Shown here piece by piece: positions 30,032 through 42,056 of a stretch of DNA of 54,895 bases. The notes under the pieces are model-generated. The model had not been told where the DNA came from. It saw only the letters and a list, made by a program, of their open reading frames with translations, and did no database searches. Every line of letters starts with the position of its first letter. The first letter of the stretch is position 1. The DNA is from CAJBLF01 sp041663325 (GTDB taxonomy: Bacteria > Patescibacteriota > Gracilibacteria > Absconditabacterales > Absconditicoccaceae), in the NCBI GenBank assembly GCA_041663325.1, contig JBAZRN010000006.1:1-54895 (forward strand). Direction: 5' to 3'. The translations under genes were made by a program, and so were the position numbers.

Positions 30032-33000
30032 TTATCTGTTGTTATTATAAATATTTTCTTTGACTGCTTCTAAACTATCAAAATATTTTTCTGTCGTGAA
30101 TGTATATGATGAATATTGTCCTTCCGTACTCTTAAAGAAGTAGAATACCTTGTGATTTGGCGCAGTATATGGAGATGTTTGTCGCGCCCCATCAATCGTT
30201 ATGCGTCACCATCGTGCTTTGATGGTTTTGGCATTTGCATATTGTGATCCTGCAGGATTATTAATATCGACATTGTATTTCAATACATCAAGGGTAGGGA
30301 AGTATTTTGGTGTGATGAAATTTGATGAGGTAAATTGTTTTTTTGCAGAATCATAGGTGATGGTGTATCTTTTCCCATTGGGCGCAGTATAAACCCCGTT
30401 AACTATCCGTGAAGCGCTAGAAATATCTGTGCTCGTTCCTCCATCGCCGCGATATTGTTCAGCGAGATCGTAAAGATATTGTAATGCATCGCGTTTATTT
30501 ACATCAGCGCTGCTTGATCACAAATCATTTATTTTGCTTTGAATCATAACCATAAGTGAATTGAAAAATTCATCTTGTTTTGCTCCGCCATAAAGATCTC
30601 TGAGCGCTCCAAAGATAGCGATGATCTGAAGTTGTTCTGTACTAGAAAGATTCGTTGAAATATCAGTATAATCTGTGATGTCGTTATTTGCATCGGTTTC
30701 GGTTTCTGTAGTGATGCGGAAAGTAACAGAGAGTCAGCCGATAGTTAACGTGCTGGTAACCGCATGGTCATATTCGTCGCTAGAGATAAGTTCTATCTTC
30801 ACAGTCCATCCATTTTGTACATATCCTGTTGTTCCTACCATATTTCCACTGATATACAAAACTCATCTATTTACTGTAGCAAGCGCAGGGACATTAGTAG
30901 ATAAGCCAGTTATGGTTACCGTATTAGATCCATACACCCTATCAATTCTTGCGCTTGTTATACTATTGAAAGAAAATGAATCTGGAGTACTATCAATGAT
31001 TCCGCTGTAATAGAATGATTGGATTGCTGATGTTCATGAATTATTTAATGTATCGATTGCTTTGATATACCAGTAGAATGTTCCTGTTGTTCCAAGCTCC
31101 ATATTAGCAATAGCCACTGAAGTTGTTGTAGCATTGGTAAATCATGACTTAATTAGCGTAGCAAAAGTTCCTGTTGTAGAGACAAAATATTGATATCATG
31201 ATAATCCGACTCCACTATCAATGACTGTTGCCCACGTAAGAGTAAACGCTCCGGTTGCTGTTGCTCCGCTTGTTGGACTTGTTAAACTTGGAGTGTTAGG
31301 CGCAGTAGTATCAAGATATCCGGTAAGCGTTGTAGAGAGATACTCATTACCTGTGGACAAAGAAACATATATAGTTTTAAGTCAATCAGCTCCAGACGCT
31401 ATAGGAAAATACGTAATGCTTGTTCAACCTGTTAAAACGCCAGATGTTCGTGCGCCCATAGTGATGTCTCCCGTGATAGAATAATTACAGGTGGTATTAG
31501 TTCAAAGATATACGGGGAAGGTAGAGCTTACGTATTTAGTAGATCATGATAATTGTATACCTGCGCCGCTTAGTTCAATAACTCCGCTCAGAGGCACATT
31601 GACAGAAAAAGGGATGGAAGTAGATAATCAGGTATTACCTGCTTTGTCTGTAGCTAGTACGTAAAAAGTATATTCAGAATTATTAGCTATATATGTAGTA
31701 TATGAAGTAGCTCATGTAGTGGATCATGTAGCATATATAATTCCTCCGCTCAATTCCACATACAAATCATATCCAGAAATATTTGTCTCAATTCATGACC
31801 AAGTAAAAGTGATAGAGCTATTTCATGTGACAGTTGATCCACTCGTAGGATAGTTGCCCGTAACGATGGGAGTAGTTGTATCTATAGTAAAGGTCATACC
31901 AGTAGTATCTCCTCATGTGTTAGATAAGATAAATGAATAGATCGTGTCTCCTGTAATAAGTGTTCCACTAATATATCAACTACCATTAAGTGTAGCTCAT
32001 GATATATGTACTCAGGTAAAGGTGATACTAACTCAGGTATTGTAATATCATCAACTGACAACTAATGATCATCATAGTGTCGTTCATGTAAATGACATTA
32101 CACTTGGTACTCAAAATGCAAACAGCTTAATATATCCGCTTGTAGTAAATGCACAGAGAAGTGCTGCATCTAAGGTACATCATGTTTGCAGTGTATTTGC
32201 AGACCAAATATTCCCATTTACTGATGTTAAAACATTGAGATATTGTCCTGATGTTCAGGATAAGACATGATAATTTATTGTCGTGGTTCCAGAATTAATG
32301 AGTAAATTAGCCGAGCCAGAAACTACTTCTATAGTATCCAAAAATGCTTCATTACCCTGAGTCCCTGTTTCTCAGACAGTACATAACTTAGTCCCTGTGG
32401 TAATTGGTGTGGGAGCATATAATTTTCCATCCCAACTAGCTCCAGAAATGATCCGAGTATTTGTTCAGGCTATAGTCAGATAATCCATATCTAAATTTAT
32501 GTTTTCTTGGTCGACTATGACTGAATCTGTATACGAGACAAAAGTAGATCAAGCGCTTATTGCATTCCCTGTGAGTGTCGCATAAGGAGAAAACAAGAAA
32601 TCTATATAATTATTTGTTTGAGTATATGCATCAAAAAAGATATTCGGGATGTCTATATTTGTATTAGTGTATCAAGAAATTATTATTCCAACTATAGGAT
32701 GATTTCAAGAAAACAAAGAAATAGTGTGTCACGTTCATCAAACTAGAGAGAGAGATGAATGAGTTGCGGATCAAGAATAATAATCATAAACATTGTGAAT
32801 AGAAGTATTGCTTGATACTATAAGAGCTATTCATTGATCTTTATTTCATGAAGATGCTACTCAACTCAAGGTGTTATTGTGAGCACCAGAAAATAGTATT
32901 CAATTCAGATTGTTTCAAATTACGGTGACGTTGGTGAAACTATTATCCAAAGAATTATCAAAATAAATTCATCATGTATTATTGTTTGAGATAATAGTTG

Positions 33001-33847
33001 TTCATGTGATATATGATGAATTGTATAAATATATTCCTTCCAAAACGTTACCCGTAGCGGTTATTCAACTAAGAATGATAGAAGAGCCACTACCTATAAA
33101 AACTCCATATCCTCAATGATTCCAAGATTGTACATTCTGAACATTAATTCTATAGCTATTTTGCATTTGAAGCCCATTAGCGCCACTATAAAGCTGACTA
33201 TCTCTGATATCACCATAAGAGAATCATGAGAGCAAAAGAGCTGCTGTAGCGGTTCCTATATTGTTATATGCTTGGAAATCCTTGATTGTTGCATTGGTTC
33301 ATCAATTGATGAATAAACCATTATTTCCATGATTTCCCAAATTAATCTTTATTTTTTCTATGATAATATTATTTTTATTAGTAGACGTTATTGTTCCGCT
33401 ACCTCAAACGTTTCCCGACAAAATTACAATGCCGCTACTGATCAACGCACTGCAGTCATTCATAGCAATACCTGTTGTTATAGTGTATGTTCATGATGCA
33501 ATAACATAGATTGTGTGACTAGAAAGAGCAGTAGGAACTACTCCAGTAAATTCTACCGTCATTCCACCACTAAGACACGAATAAGACGTATAACCACTCC
33601 AATTTGTGGTATACGCAGATCATTCATCGCCGCTTCCATAGAGCGCTTTTACGATATCGCCTGATGTTGGACTATTATTCCAAAAGGTAGAATCCAAAAA
33701 ACTTGTCATGTTGTTCCATCCTGAACCTCATGGTAATGACCAACTTGCCGCATCCACGACAAATCTCGTCATCCGGAAACCTATTCCCAATATGAGAAAA
33801 GCTCAGACAAGAAGCCTAGCAATGAAATGTTTGTGTTCGTTTTTCAT
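30032..33847 (-). CDS. Secreted beta-helix / fibronectin-repeat surface protein (1271 residues)
   Basis: One open frame of 1272 codons with numerous UGA-Gly and no TAA/TAG. The N-terminus is a signal peptide (ARLLVGAFLILGIGFRM). Residues about 100-560 are Asn/Ser/Thr/Gly-rich short strands (IISSGIVILSGNVGGSGTIT, NNIIIEKIKINLGNHGNNG), typical of a right-handed beta-helix. Then come Fn3-like repeats with DTTAPNTPSLTSPTSG, TLTWATVIDSGVGLSGYQYF and FYWYIKAID. The C-terminal 250 residues are a globular domain ending FYFFKSTEGQYSSY. I read it as a large adhesin or cell-contact protein. Confidence 0.85.
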
Positions 33848-34038
33848 GGGTGTATAATATTATAATGATAAATGCTTGTTTTGCTCGTAACTCGTTACTA
33901 GAAACTAGTCACTGAAGTAAGTATATACACAATCACGAAAAATTGCAAATATTGGTGGAGAGAGAATATATTCAGTTTGCTATTTTTTTAAAAAGTTATA
34001 AGGTATGGGATAAAAAAACATACAACTACTGTTGAATT

Positions 34039-34065
34039 TTGACGCTTGAATGTTACATATATACT
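34039..34065 (+). promoter_or_regulatory. Candidate promoter of the PKD-protein gene
   Basis: TTGACG - 15 bp - TATACT in the 294-bp gap between divergent surface-protein genes. The short spacer lowers confidence. Confidence 0.4.
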
Positions 34066-34141
34066 TTGGATAAGGGAAATAAGAAATCCGTAATCCGTAA
34101 CATATAATCCCTTAATTCTTTAATTTTTTAGTCTAAGAAAA

Positions 34142-36442
34142 ATGGTCGATCAGATACCGCAATCACCGCTACAGGAGATGCCTGTTCAACAGCCTCCTGT
34201 ACGTCCTCAACAGACAGCAAATATCACCAAACCCGCATCCAAAATCTCCATGAAAGGTGTGATTATAGGATGTTGAATATTATTTATGTTCGTCGTAGGT
34301 TGATTGACGCTTGTGTTTTATAATCTCATCAATAATCCGACTCAGCTTACTAGTGTAGGATTGGATCCCGCAACCACCAAAACATTGTTGCAAACGTTTT
34401 CTGTGATCTTTTTTGGACTTTTGACCTTTCTCGGCATCGGTTTTCTTATAGTCAATCTCTATAGAGTCATCACGGTAAAAAACAAATCGAAGCTAGGATA
34501 TATCTTCGGCGCATTTTTTTGATTTTTGATTTTTATTTTTGCTATCGTTTTGTGAGCCAGAGTGATCACGATGGTGCAAAATTTTTCTGTAGAAAATGTT
34601 CTCGATAGCGACAAACTCATTATGCCATATATCCAATTCAAGGATGGACCCAAATATACGCGTGGAGATGCGACATTAAAGCTTATCGCTCCAGCGACTA
34701 TATATTATACGCTCAACAATACCTATTTCAATTCGCAAATACTTCCCCCACTCGGACAAGTAAACTTTACCGAAATATTCTTGGATTGCGGAAACGGACA
34801 AAAACTTACACTGAATTTTACGACCGCTAAGTTTGATGGATCATGTATATATTTCAAAAAAGGCGAATATCCGCTCAATCTCGAAACAAGTTATATCAAT
34901 ATCCCGACCTCAGAAAAAATACAAAAAACTTTTCCTGCCTGATCGATTATTTTCGATTCTGAAATTGTGGTAAGCCCGACAAAAACAGATCTTACCTTCA
35001 ATGATGCCAAGACGGAAATGATAGTAGGAAAAGCGCCGAGCAAAGTCCAATTTGATGCGAGTGCAGTATTCAAAGATCTTGGACTCAATGATTACAAAAT
35101 TATTTGGGATTTTAACGGCGATGGGATACCAGACAAACAAAATAATGCTTCTACTACATTTGTCTACAACGAAGCGAAGCTCTACAATATATATGTTAGA
35201 TTTCCAGGTCTCAACAATTATATCTATACCTTCCCTGTTAGAGTAGAACAATCCGATGTTCCTGTCTGTGAAATTATTATTACGCAGGCTGAAGGAAAAA
35301 ATTACACCGTCACGACAAACTTTTTTGATAAAACCGTAAATATTACCAACTATCAATTCGATGTGCTTGATAGGAACAATAAAGATCAAGTGATAGATAC
35401 CATTAAAAATAATAACGGCACCTTTAGTTATCAATTCCGTGGCGCTGGACTGTATGCTATCCAAAATACTTTTCTTACCGAAGACGACAAACAAGGGCAA
35501 TGTGAGAGTGATGATATTCAGATTGGCGTAAGTGATTTTCAGGTAAACTATGATACGTATTTCAAGTCACCGCAATCACCTCAATTTCAAAAAGTAGGAA
35601 GTCAGGGCATCGTGTCGTTAGTTTCTGGTGGACTCATACTGACAGAAATTCCTACTATCATCAAACTTCAAGTCAATCAGATTTCTCCAAATATACCAAC
35701 CGCTGCCAAAAAAGTTTTACTGGATAGTAAACAACTAATCTCTACAGATGGAAAAACGTTTGAGTTTACCATCGACGATAATCAGGATCATGAAGCAAAA
35801 CTTATCATAGAAGATACGCCAAGCGGAGCAAAAACAGAAATTAGTATCCCTATCAGCGTAAATAGAGCAGATATCATAGGCAAACTTATTGTCACTCCAG
35901 ATACCGTAGGGACAGATCCTTTTACCGTAAAATTTGACGCATCGACTACCGTAGTCAACGATACGAGTGATGAAATTGTTTCGTTCACTTGGGATTTTGG
36001 AGATGGAACAGGATGAATAAAAAAAGATTTTTCTGAAGCGATTATCAGTCATACGTACAGATATGATACAAAAAATAATAATGGCACCTATCATCCCATA
36101 GTAACGATCAAAACAAAAAAAGGTCGTGAAGTCACCGTGTCGCCAGAAAATGACATCATCGTCAAAAGAGCAAATCAAACGCTAGTCATCACCATTCCCA
36201 ATTATCCTGCGCAAGTAGCAAATATCGGCGATAGAGTAAATTTCTCTATTGAATTCAATGGTTTGCCTACAGAAATTCGTCGAGATTTTGGTGATGGGAA
36301 AACATTAACTTGCAATACCAGACAAGAATGCGGGACGACAACTCATGTGTATGCAGGAGTGGGAACATATCTCATCAGAGCTGCAGTCGCATATTCAGAT
36401 CAACCGACGATTGACGGGACTATTACGATGAAAATACAATAG
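34142..36442 (+). CDS. Membrane-anchored PKD-repeat protein (766 residues)
   Basis: A Gln/Pro-rich cytoplasmic start is followed by membrane segments GVIIGCGILFMFVVGGLTLV, FGLLTFLGIGFLIVNLY and LGYIFGAFFGFLIFIFAIVLG, then a long extracytoplasmic part with PKD folds: IIWDFNGDGIPD (with a calcium-loop look), SFTWDFGDGTG (WDFGDG is the PKD hallmark) and RRDFGDGKTL with THVYAGVGTYLI. PKD domains mediate protein or glycan contacts. Some Gly are UGA (GTGGIKKDF). Divergently transcribed from the giant adhesin gene, so the two may be co-regulated. Confidence 0.85.
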
Positions 36443-36517
36443 ATAGTTAGAAGCTTAGCTACTTAGAAATCCGTAATTCGTAATAGTTTGATTATTTAAT
36501 CTGTTTGTTATAAATTC

Positions 36518-36808
36518 ATGGCTGATTTTACCCAAGAAATTAAACGTCTCCAAAAACTTTCTTGCATCGCTCTTTCTCCCGAAGAAGAAAAAAAATTCTG
36601 AACACAATTGACGAGTATTATCGCTTTCCTCGGACAACTCCCGGAAACGAAAGTGAAAAGTGAAAAGTGAAAAGTGAAAATCGATGGAAAGCTTTCATTG
36701 AGGACTATAGCTGGAGTAACAGAGTCAGCAGATAGCAAAAAAATATTAAAAAACGTAAAACATCCCATTGTAAACAATTCCATCGTGATCAAGTCAGTGT
36801 TAGGATAA
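36518..36808 (+). CDS. gatC: Aspartyl/glutamyl-tRNA amidotransferase subunit C (GatC)
   Basis: Small stabilising subunit of GatCAB, which makes Gln-tRNA and Asn-tRNA by transamidation. 96 residues. EIKRLQKLSCIALSPEEEKKF, then LTSIIAFLGQLPE is the usual GatC helix pair and the C-terminal part has the HPIVN-type end. UGA-Gly at KKFGTQL. Between them, residues about 43-53 (KVKSEKGKVK) come from a GTGAAAA tandem repeat lying in frame; one of its codons is itself UGA-Gly. gatA and gatB are not in the window. Confidence 0.82.
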
Positions 36809-36885
36809 TGAAAATAAATTGAAGATTGAGATATTTTTGATTCTCAATTATTTTCTGTTAAAATTATTTTATGTAGATTTATTAC

Positions 36886-36936
36886 TTGACTTTTAAAGGA
36901 ACATTGCTACCAATTAAGTTGGATAATCATCCAACA
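36886..36936 (+). promoter_or_regulatory. Promoter and leader hairpin of the 337-residue orphan gene
   Basis: TTGACT - 16 bp - TACCAA (weak -10), followed at 36919-36936 by a perfect hairpin GTTGGA-taatca-TCCAAC and an almost pure A leader up to the start codon. Confidence 0.45.
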
Positions 36937-36981
36937 AAAAAACAAATAAAAAAAAAGAACTTAACAAAAAAATAAATAATT

Positions 36982-37995
36982 ATGAAAAAAAAAGCAATTA
37001 TGTGGTGTCCACTTACGGACGTACACGTAGTAAAAAAGGGCACAGAACGTATTCAGGAAATCGTTGGTGCGGGGAATCATATCGTTAAATTATCCGGCAG
37101 TAATCTGTTTCAAAGCCTTGTATGTTGTATGACTGTGTCGTCAGTATCGGAAATCCCAACATCGTCCATATTTAAATTTGCGACAATTGTCGTGGACAAA
37201 GAAACTGAACATTTGTTGGCTCAATTCGCGAAGGAAAATAAGATGGAGCTTGAATTCATTGAAATCCCTGAACAAGAACCTGGGATTTATCACTTTCTTT
37301 CTGTTGCAGTGTTAAATTTCGATGCTACCTGGTTTATCATGCACAAACCGGATGATAAAGAATACACCATTCCATCTTCCAATTCATTTCTAGGAAAAGA
37401 ATTGAAAATTAAAGGTTTTTCTCTGGAAGATGCACAACTTGCATTAGATCCTACAGGAGCCTATGCAGTAAGTGCATTGATTAATTTGAATTGTCCTATG
37501 GAAGATGTTCTGAAAAATGTTCTGAAAGAAGGAGATGTCCCCACGTTTGAGGAGATGAAATCTGATTTCCATGTCCGTTTAAGTGACCTTTCTGCTTTTG
37601 GAGAACCATCAGCAGTCCGGGAAAAAATCAGAACTGAAATGGATCTTTACGAACTTATTACCGAGAGTCACCTAAAGTATGAAAAAACAGGCGATGTTAC
37701 AGTCCCAAATGTGTTGACCAAAGACGAAGTTCAAGATCAACTCACCGGCATTAATTGGGAAGCAGAAGGCGGTATTCCAATAGCTAAGATTGATAACTCC
37801 ATGTCGCTGACAAAACTTAAGTTATCACAGGCTGGAATTTCTGCTCATGCGGAAAGTCTCGGGAGAATAATGACTCTTGGAGTTGGATCAGATCTCAAAT
37901 TCATTATTACCCACGGTCTTATCGTAGAAATCCGCTACAAAGACGAACTATTTTTTATGGCGTATGTGCCACAAGAGTTGTTCGAAAAAGAATAA
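36982..37995 (+). CDS. Orphan 337-residue protein (UGA-free)
   Basis: No family recognised. Soluble, acidic, mixed alpha/beta, with two Cys in an early LVCCMTVSS stretch and a C-terminal GRIMTLGVGSDLKFIITHG block. About 19 Gly, none UGA, and a higher use of GC-ending codons (GGT GCG GGG, ATCGTT, GTCGTGGAC) than its neighbours. Own promoter, A-rich leader and strong terminator. This makes it a prime candidate for an acquired gene that has not yet taken on the host's recoded glycine codon. Confidence 0.85.
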   Translation: MKKKAIMWCPLTDVHVVKKGTERIQEIVGAGNHIVKLSGSNLFQSLVCCMTVSSVSEIPTSSIFKFATIVVDKETEHLLAQFAKENKMELEFIEIPEQEPGIYHFLSVAVLNFDATWFIMHKPDDKEYTIPSSNSFLGKELKIKGFSLEDAQLALDPTGAYAVSALINLNCPMEDVLKNVLKEGDVPTFEEMKSDFHVRLSDLSAFGEPSAVREKIRTEMDLYELITESHLKYEKTGDVTVPNVLTKDEVQDQLTGINWEAEGGIPIAKIDNSMSLTKLKLSQAGISAHAESLGRIMTLGVGSDLKFIITHGLIVEIRYKDELFFMAYVPQELFEKE

Positions 37996-38016
37996 ATACA
38001 ATTATTATACTAATAG

Positions 38017-38043
38017 ACGACCCTTTTTGGGGTCGTTTTTTTT
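38017..38043 (+). terminator. Terminator of the 337-residue orphan gene
   Basis: ACGACCC-tttttg-GGGTCGT followed by eight T; perfect 7-bp stem. Confidence 0.92.
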
Positions 38044-38219
38044 CATTATATTGTAGAAATATCCAATCTCTACGTAATTTCCCTTGAAATAAACAAGCGA
38101 TTTAGTATACAAAGTCCGAAAGAAATTTTTTTTATACAAGAAAATTTTAGTTTATTAATTTTATTCCCGCCTTGCGGGATTACATTACATTTCACATTTT
38201 AACCTATTATTTAATTATT

Positions 38220-40319
38220 ATGGCAGAGCGAAAACCCTTAGACAAAGTGAGAAACATTGGAATCATGGCTCACATTGATGCAGGTAAAACTACTACAACA
38301 GAGAGAGTATTGTTTTATACAGGAAAGAAGCACAAAATATGAGAAGTTCATGATGGTGCTGCAGAAATGGATTGGATGGAGCAAGAAAAGGAAAGAGGAA
38401 TCACTATTACCTCTGCTGCGACTACTTGTTTCTGGAAAGGATATCATATCAATATTATCGACACTCCCGGACACGTGGATTTTACGGTTGAAGTAGAAAG
38501 ATCACTGAGAGTTCTTGATGGAGCGGTAGCACTGCTTGATAGTTCTCAATGAGTAGAACCACAGACAGAAACAGTTTGGAGACAAGCAGATAAATATGGG
38601 GTTCCAAGGATCATCTTTGCAAACAAGATGGACAAGCTTGGAGCTGATTTTTACATGTCCGTAGAATCTATCAAATCTAGGATCACTGATAAAGGAGTCG
38701 TTCTTCAACTTCCTGTAGGACAAGCTGATGAATTCAAAGCAATCATAGACTTGCTTACGATGAAGATGTATACTTTTTCAGGAGATAAAGGTATAGAAGT
38801 ACATGAACATGAAATACCTGATGATATGCTAGAAAAATCAAAAAAATATAGAGAAGAAATGATTGATAAGGTATCTATGTTTGATGATGAATTAGCGGAA
38901 AAATTTCTTGCAGGAGAAGAGCCATCTATAGAGCTTATCAAGAAAGCGATCAGACACGGAACTATTCACAATAATTTATATCCTATCCTTTGTGGATCAG
39001 CGCTTGGAAACAAATGAGTACAATTGGTGCTCGATGCAGTGATTGACTTTTTGCCATGTCCTCTTGATAGAGGATCTATGAAAGGACTTGATCCCGATGA
39101 TGAAACCAAAATACTTGAAAGAAAACCCAATGATAGTGAACCAGTTTCTGCTATAGCATTCAAAATTGCAACTGATCCTTTTGTTGGAACCCTTACGTTC
39201 GTGAGAGTATATTCAGGTGTTATCAAATCAGGAGACGCATTACTCAATCCACTCACCAGACAAAAAGAAAGAGTAGGAAGGTTATTGCTGATGCACGCAA
39301 ACAAGAGAGAAGAAATACAAGAAATTCACGCAGGTCATATCTGCGCTTTCCTCGGACTCAAAGATACGAGGACAGGACACACCCTCTGTGATATCAAAAA
39401 TCCTATCATTCTTGAAAAAATGACATTTCCAGCTCCTGTTATCGATATCGCTATCGAGCCAAAATCCAAAGCCGATCAAGAAAGGATGGGGATGGGACTT
39501 TCAAAACTTGCATATGAAGATCCTTCATTCAAATATTATTCTGATCCAGAGAGCAATCAAACAATCATCGCAGGGATGGGAGAGCTTCATCTAGAGATTA
39601 TCGTAGATAGATTGAGAAGAGAACATAAAGTAGAAGTAAATACTGGTAAACCGCAAGTTGCTTACAGAGAAACGATCACGCAAGATGCTAAAGGAGAAGG
39701 AATATTCAAGAGACAAACAGGAGGTAGAGGACAATTTGGTCATGTATTGCTCAGGCTCGAAAAAAATATGGAAAAAGACTACGAATTCAAAGATGAAGTA
39801 AGCGGATGAACAATTCCCAAAGAATTTATCCCCGCGATAGATAAGGGAGCAAAAGAAACCGTAGCGCAAGGAGTATTAGCCGGATATCCTATCATCAACG
39901 TGAGAGTAGTTCCGTATGATGGATCATATCATGATGTAGATTCATCAGAAATCGCCTTTAAAATAGCTACGTATAGAGCATTCAAAGACGCTTTCATGAA
40001 AGCAGGTCCAGTTATTTTGGAGCCTATCATGGATGTGGAAGTCGTAACGCCAGAAGATTATGTAGGAGATGTGATGGGAGATCTTTCTGCGAGAAGAGGA
40101 ATGATCCAAGGACAAGACAAGAGAGGAAATGCAGCCGTTATCAAAGCAAAAGTTCCTTTATCTGAAATGTTCGGATACACGACCGATTTGAGATCAAATA
40201 CCCAAGGAAGAGCGCAATCATCAATGACTTTTGCATCATACGAAAAAGTTCCAGAAAATGTTGCAAAGAAAATCATCGAAGAAAGATCTGGAAAGATCAA
40301 AGCTATGGACGCTGAATAA
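38220..40319 (+). CDS. fusA: Translation elongation factor G
   Basis: Translocation GTPase. 699 residues, normal length. G1 AHIDAGKTTTTERVLFYTG, switch region ERGITITSAAT, G3 IDTPGHVDFT, G4 FANKMDKLGADF, G5 GSALGNKG, domain IV FKRQTGGRGQFGHV and YPIINVRV are all present. Only about four of some fifty Gly are UGA (KIGEV, SQGVEP, NKGVQL, SGGTIP), far fewer than in most genes here, which suggests that strongly expressed genes avoid UGA. A small hairpin TCCCGC-ctt-GCGGGA lies 41 bp upstream. Confidence 0.97.
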
Positions 40320-40371
40320 TTAGCCCAAAGCTTGAAGCTAAAAGCCTAAAGCCAAAAAATATACGAAAAAG

Positions 40372-40396
40372 CTCTGCAGCGATGTGGAGTTTTTTT
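40372..40396 (+). terminator. fusA terminator
   Basis: CTCTGCA-gcga-TGTGGAG (two G-T pairs) followed by seven T. Confidence 0.8.
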
Positions 40397-40401
40397 GAAA
40401 A

Positions 40402-40432
40402 CAAAAAAAGCCAGTTATATACAACTGGCTCT
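40402..40432 (-). terminator. Terminator of the 240-residue membrane protein gene
   Basis: On the minus strand AGCCAGTTG-tata-TAACTGGCT followed by seven T. It nearly abuts the fusA terminator on the other strand. Confidence 0.85.
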
Positions 40433-40449
40433 ATGCTGTCATTACTTCA

Positions 40450-41172
40450 TCATTGGTTTCCAAGAGATTTTTTAATCTCCAAACTTTCCATTTTTATTTT
40501 CTTCTTTATATTTTCGGCTTCTTTTGTTCTTTGTTCTTTTTGACTTTTTATTTCTTTCTCGATTTTTATGTTGGTAAGTACAGCAGATTTCCGTTGTACA
40601 GATTCATCCCACCCCAAAGGAACATGATAGGTAATATTTCTGTGGTATGGCTTCGGATACATATCAGGCAACAAAACATTCATATCAACAGTCACTGTTT
40701 TTTCTTTTATATACTCTGATGATTGTGTATTTTGCCGTAGGATAAGATGACTAATAACATAGGCGATATAAAATACAATGGCTATAGCTATTGTATAAAT
40801 CCCCTGCAATATAAAAAAGGATGATATAAATACAGGAAGAGAGATGACTATAGTCCCCATTCCTCTCAAAAATGAGAAATCCTTTTCCATAGTTAACGTT
40901 TTTGTTGGCTGTTTTATTATCTTTATATACTTATGAGGATAATAAAAAAACGCATAGAAAAAATGAGTTAAATCCAGTATCATACAAATAGCACTAAAAG
41001 CCATACAAATACAACTGCTTATAATTATGGAAGAGTCATTGTTCCCACAATTTTTGAATACAGTAATAAACAGATAAAAAACGAATCCCATTACCAGTGT
41101 TAAAAATAGATACCACAAAGCTGATATTTTAACTCGCTTTATTCTTTTCTCAAAGTTTGTTTTTGTTTTCAT
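40450..41172 (-). CDS. Orphan four-span membrane protein (UGA-free)
   Basis: 240 residues. Membrane spans at about 18-38 (ALWYLFLTLVMGFVFYLF), 48-68 (IIISSCICMAFSAICMIL), 108-125 (IVISLPVFISSFFILQGI) and 127-145. The C-terminal cytoplasmic part is polar, ending in a Lys/Glu-rich helix. No family recognised. Seven Gly, none UGA. Own promoter (TTGACT-N16-TATACT) and terminator, like the other UGA-free orphans. Confidence 0.8.
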   Translation of the reverse strand: MKTKTNFEKRIKRVKISALWYLFLTLVMGFVFYLFITVFKNCGNNDSSIIISSCICMAFSAICMILDLTHFFYAFFYYPHKYIKIIKQPTKTLTMEKDFSFLRGMGTIVISLPVFISSFFILQGIYTIAIAIVFYIAYVISHLILRQNTQSSEYIKEKTVTVDMNVLLPDMYPKPYHRNITYHVPLGWDESVQRKSAVLTNIKIEKEIKSQKEQRTKEAENIKKKIKMESLEIKKSLGNQ

Positions 41173-41211
41173 GATTGTTTTGATTTAGGGTTTATGTTTT
41201 ATATTTTTAGG

Positions 41212-41239
41212 AGTATAAATATTATATAACAAAAGTCAA
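41212..41239 (-). promoter_or_regulatory. Promoter of the four-span membrane protein gene
   Basis: TTGACT - 16 bp - TATACT on the minus strand, about 35 bp before the start codon. Confidence 0.65.
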
Positions 41240-41321
41240 TCAAAAAGAGTGTAGATTTTATCTGAAGATTTTATCTCTCTGTAGAGCTATAGTACAGCGA
41301 TGTAGGGCTTTTTATAACCTA

Positions 41322-41349
41322 TTGACTTATATCAGTGACTTTATATATT
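41322..41349 (+). promoter_or_regulatory. Promoter of the 191-residue orphan gene
   Basis: TTGACT - 16 bp - TATATT, then a 43-nt leader made almost only of A with a few T and C. Confidence 0.65.
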
Positions 41350-41392
41350 TATTAAAAATAAAAAAATCAAACATACAAAAAAATAAACAACT

Positions 41393-41968
41393 ATGCTAAA
41401 AAAATCATCATCTCTATGGGATGTAAAACCAGGTATATATGTGGCATTAAATCATAAACGTGAAATAATCGCCGAAGGAAATACTCCTGAAAAAGCAAAT
41501 ACTGAGGCGGTCATCAAAGGAGAGGGCAAATCTTATATTCTTAGTGGCTATGAGCTTCAGCGTCATGCATTATTACCAGCAGAAATGCATCAACATCCAC
41601 TGATTTTGATTGCCCATAATTGGAAAAATGGTAAAATATTTTTCGTCAAAAAAGTGGAGTTTAAAGATGAGGATTTAGCATTAGTTCATGGTATATATCT
41701 TAATGATCTCATTGACTGTCCATGGGCTATTCTCGGCAATGTATATCTATCTTCAATCAGAATCAGAAAGAAACCGTATAGAGGTTCTTTTGAAAAAGAT
41801 AATAACTGGTACGCGTATGAACCTGTGATAGATGAAGTGAAACCATTTTTGCCCGACATCCGCTATTATATAAAAAATAGCATTTTCGAGAAAACGGTTC
41901 TTAACTACAGAAACCAAAACCATTTAGTGAAACTATTATTCAAAAATCTAAGAAATGAAATACAGTAA
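41393..41968 (+). CDS. Orphan 191-residue protein (UGA-free)
   Basis: No family recognised. The first 65 residues contain GIYVALNHKREIIAEGNTPE, a beta-beta-helix pattern seen in many small prokaryotic 'AEG(N/D)TPEEA' proteins of unknown role, then KGEGKSYILSGYE. The remainder is basic (pI high) with alternating aromatic residues. Nine Gly, none UGA. Single transcription unit between a good promoter and a strong terminator. Confidence 0.8.
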   Translation: MLKKSSSLWDVKPGIYVALNHKREIIAEGNTPEKANTEAVIKGEGKSYILSGYELQRHALLPAEMHQHPLILIAHNWKNGKIFFVKKVEFKDEDLALVHGIYLNDLIDCPWAILGNVYLSSIRIRKKPYRGSFEKDNNWYAYEPVIDEVKPFLPDIRYYIKNSIFEKTVLNYRNQNHLVKLLFKNLRNEIQ

Positions 41969-41975
41969 TCATGGA

Positions 41976-42003
41976 GCTAGGTGTGTTCACCTAGTTTTTT
42001 TTG
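41976..42003 (+). terminator. Terminator of the 191-residue orphan gene
   Basis: CTAGGTG-tgtt-CACCTAG followed by eight T; perfect 7-bp stem. Confidence 0.92.
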
Positions 42004-42056
42004 AAATTTCTATCAAACTTTATTTATATTTCAAACAACATATACTTTATATTTTA

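Noticed and set aside
35735..36178. 147-residue minus-strand open frame in the PKD gene
   Set aside because: Antisense shadow of PKD repeats; composition is unnatural (many Phe, Cys and Ile).
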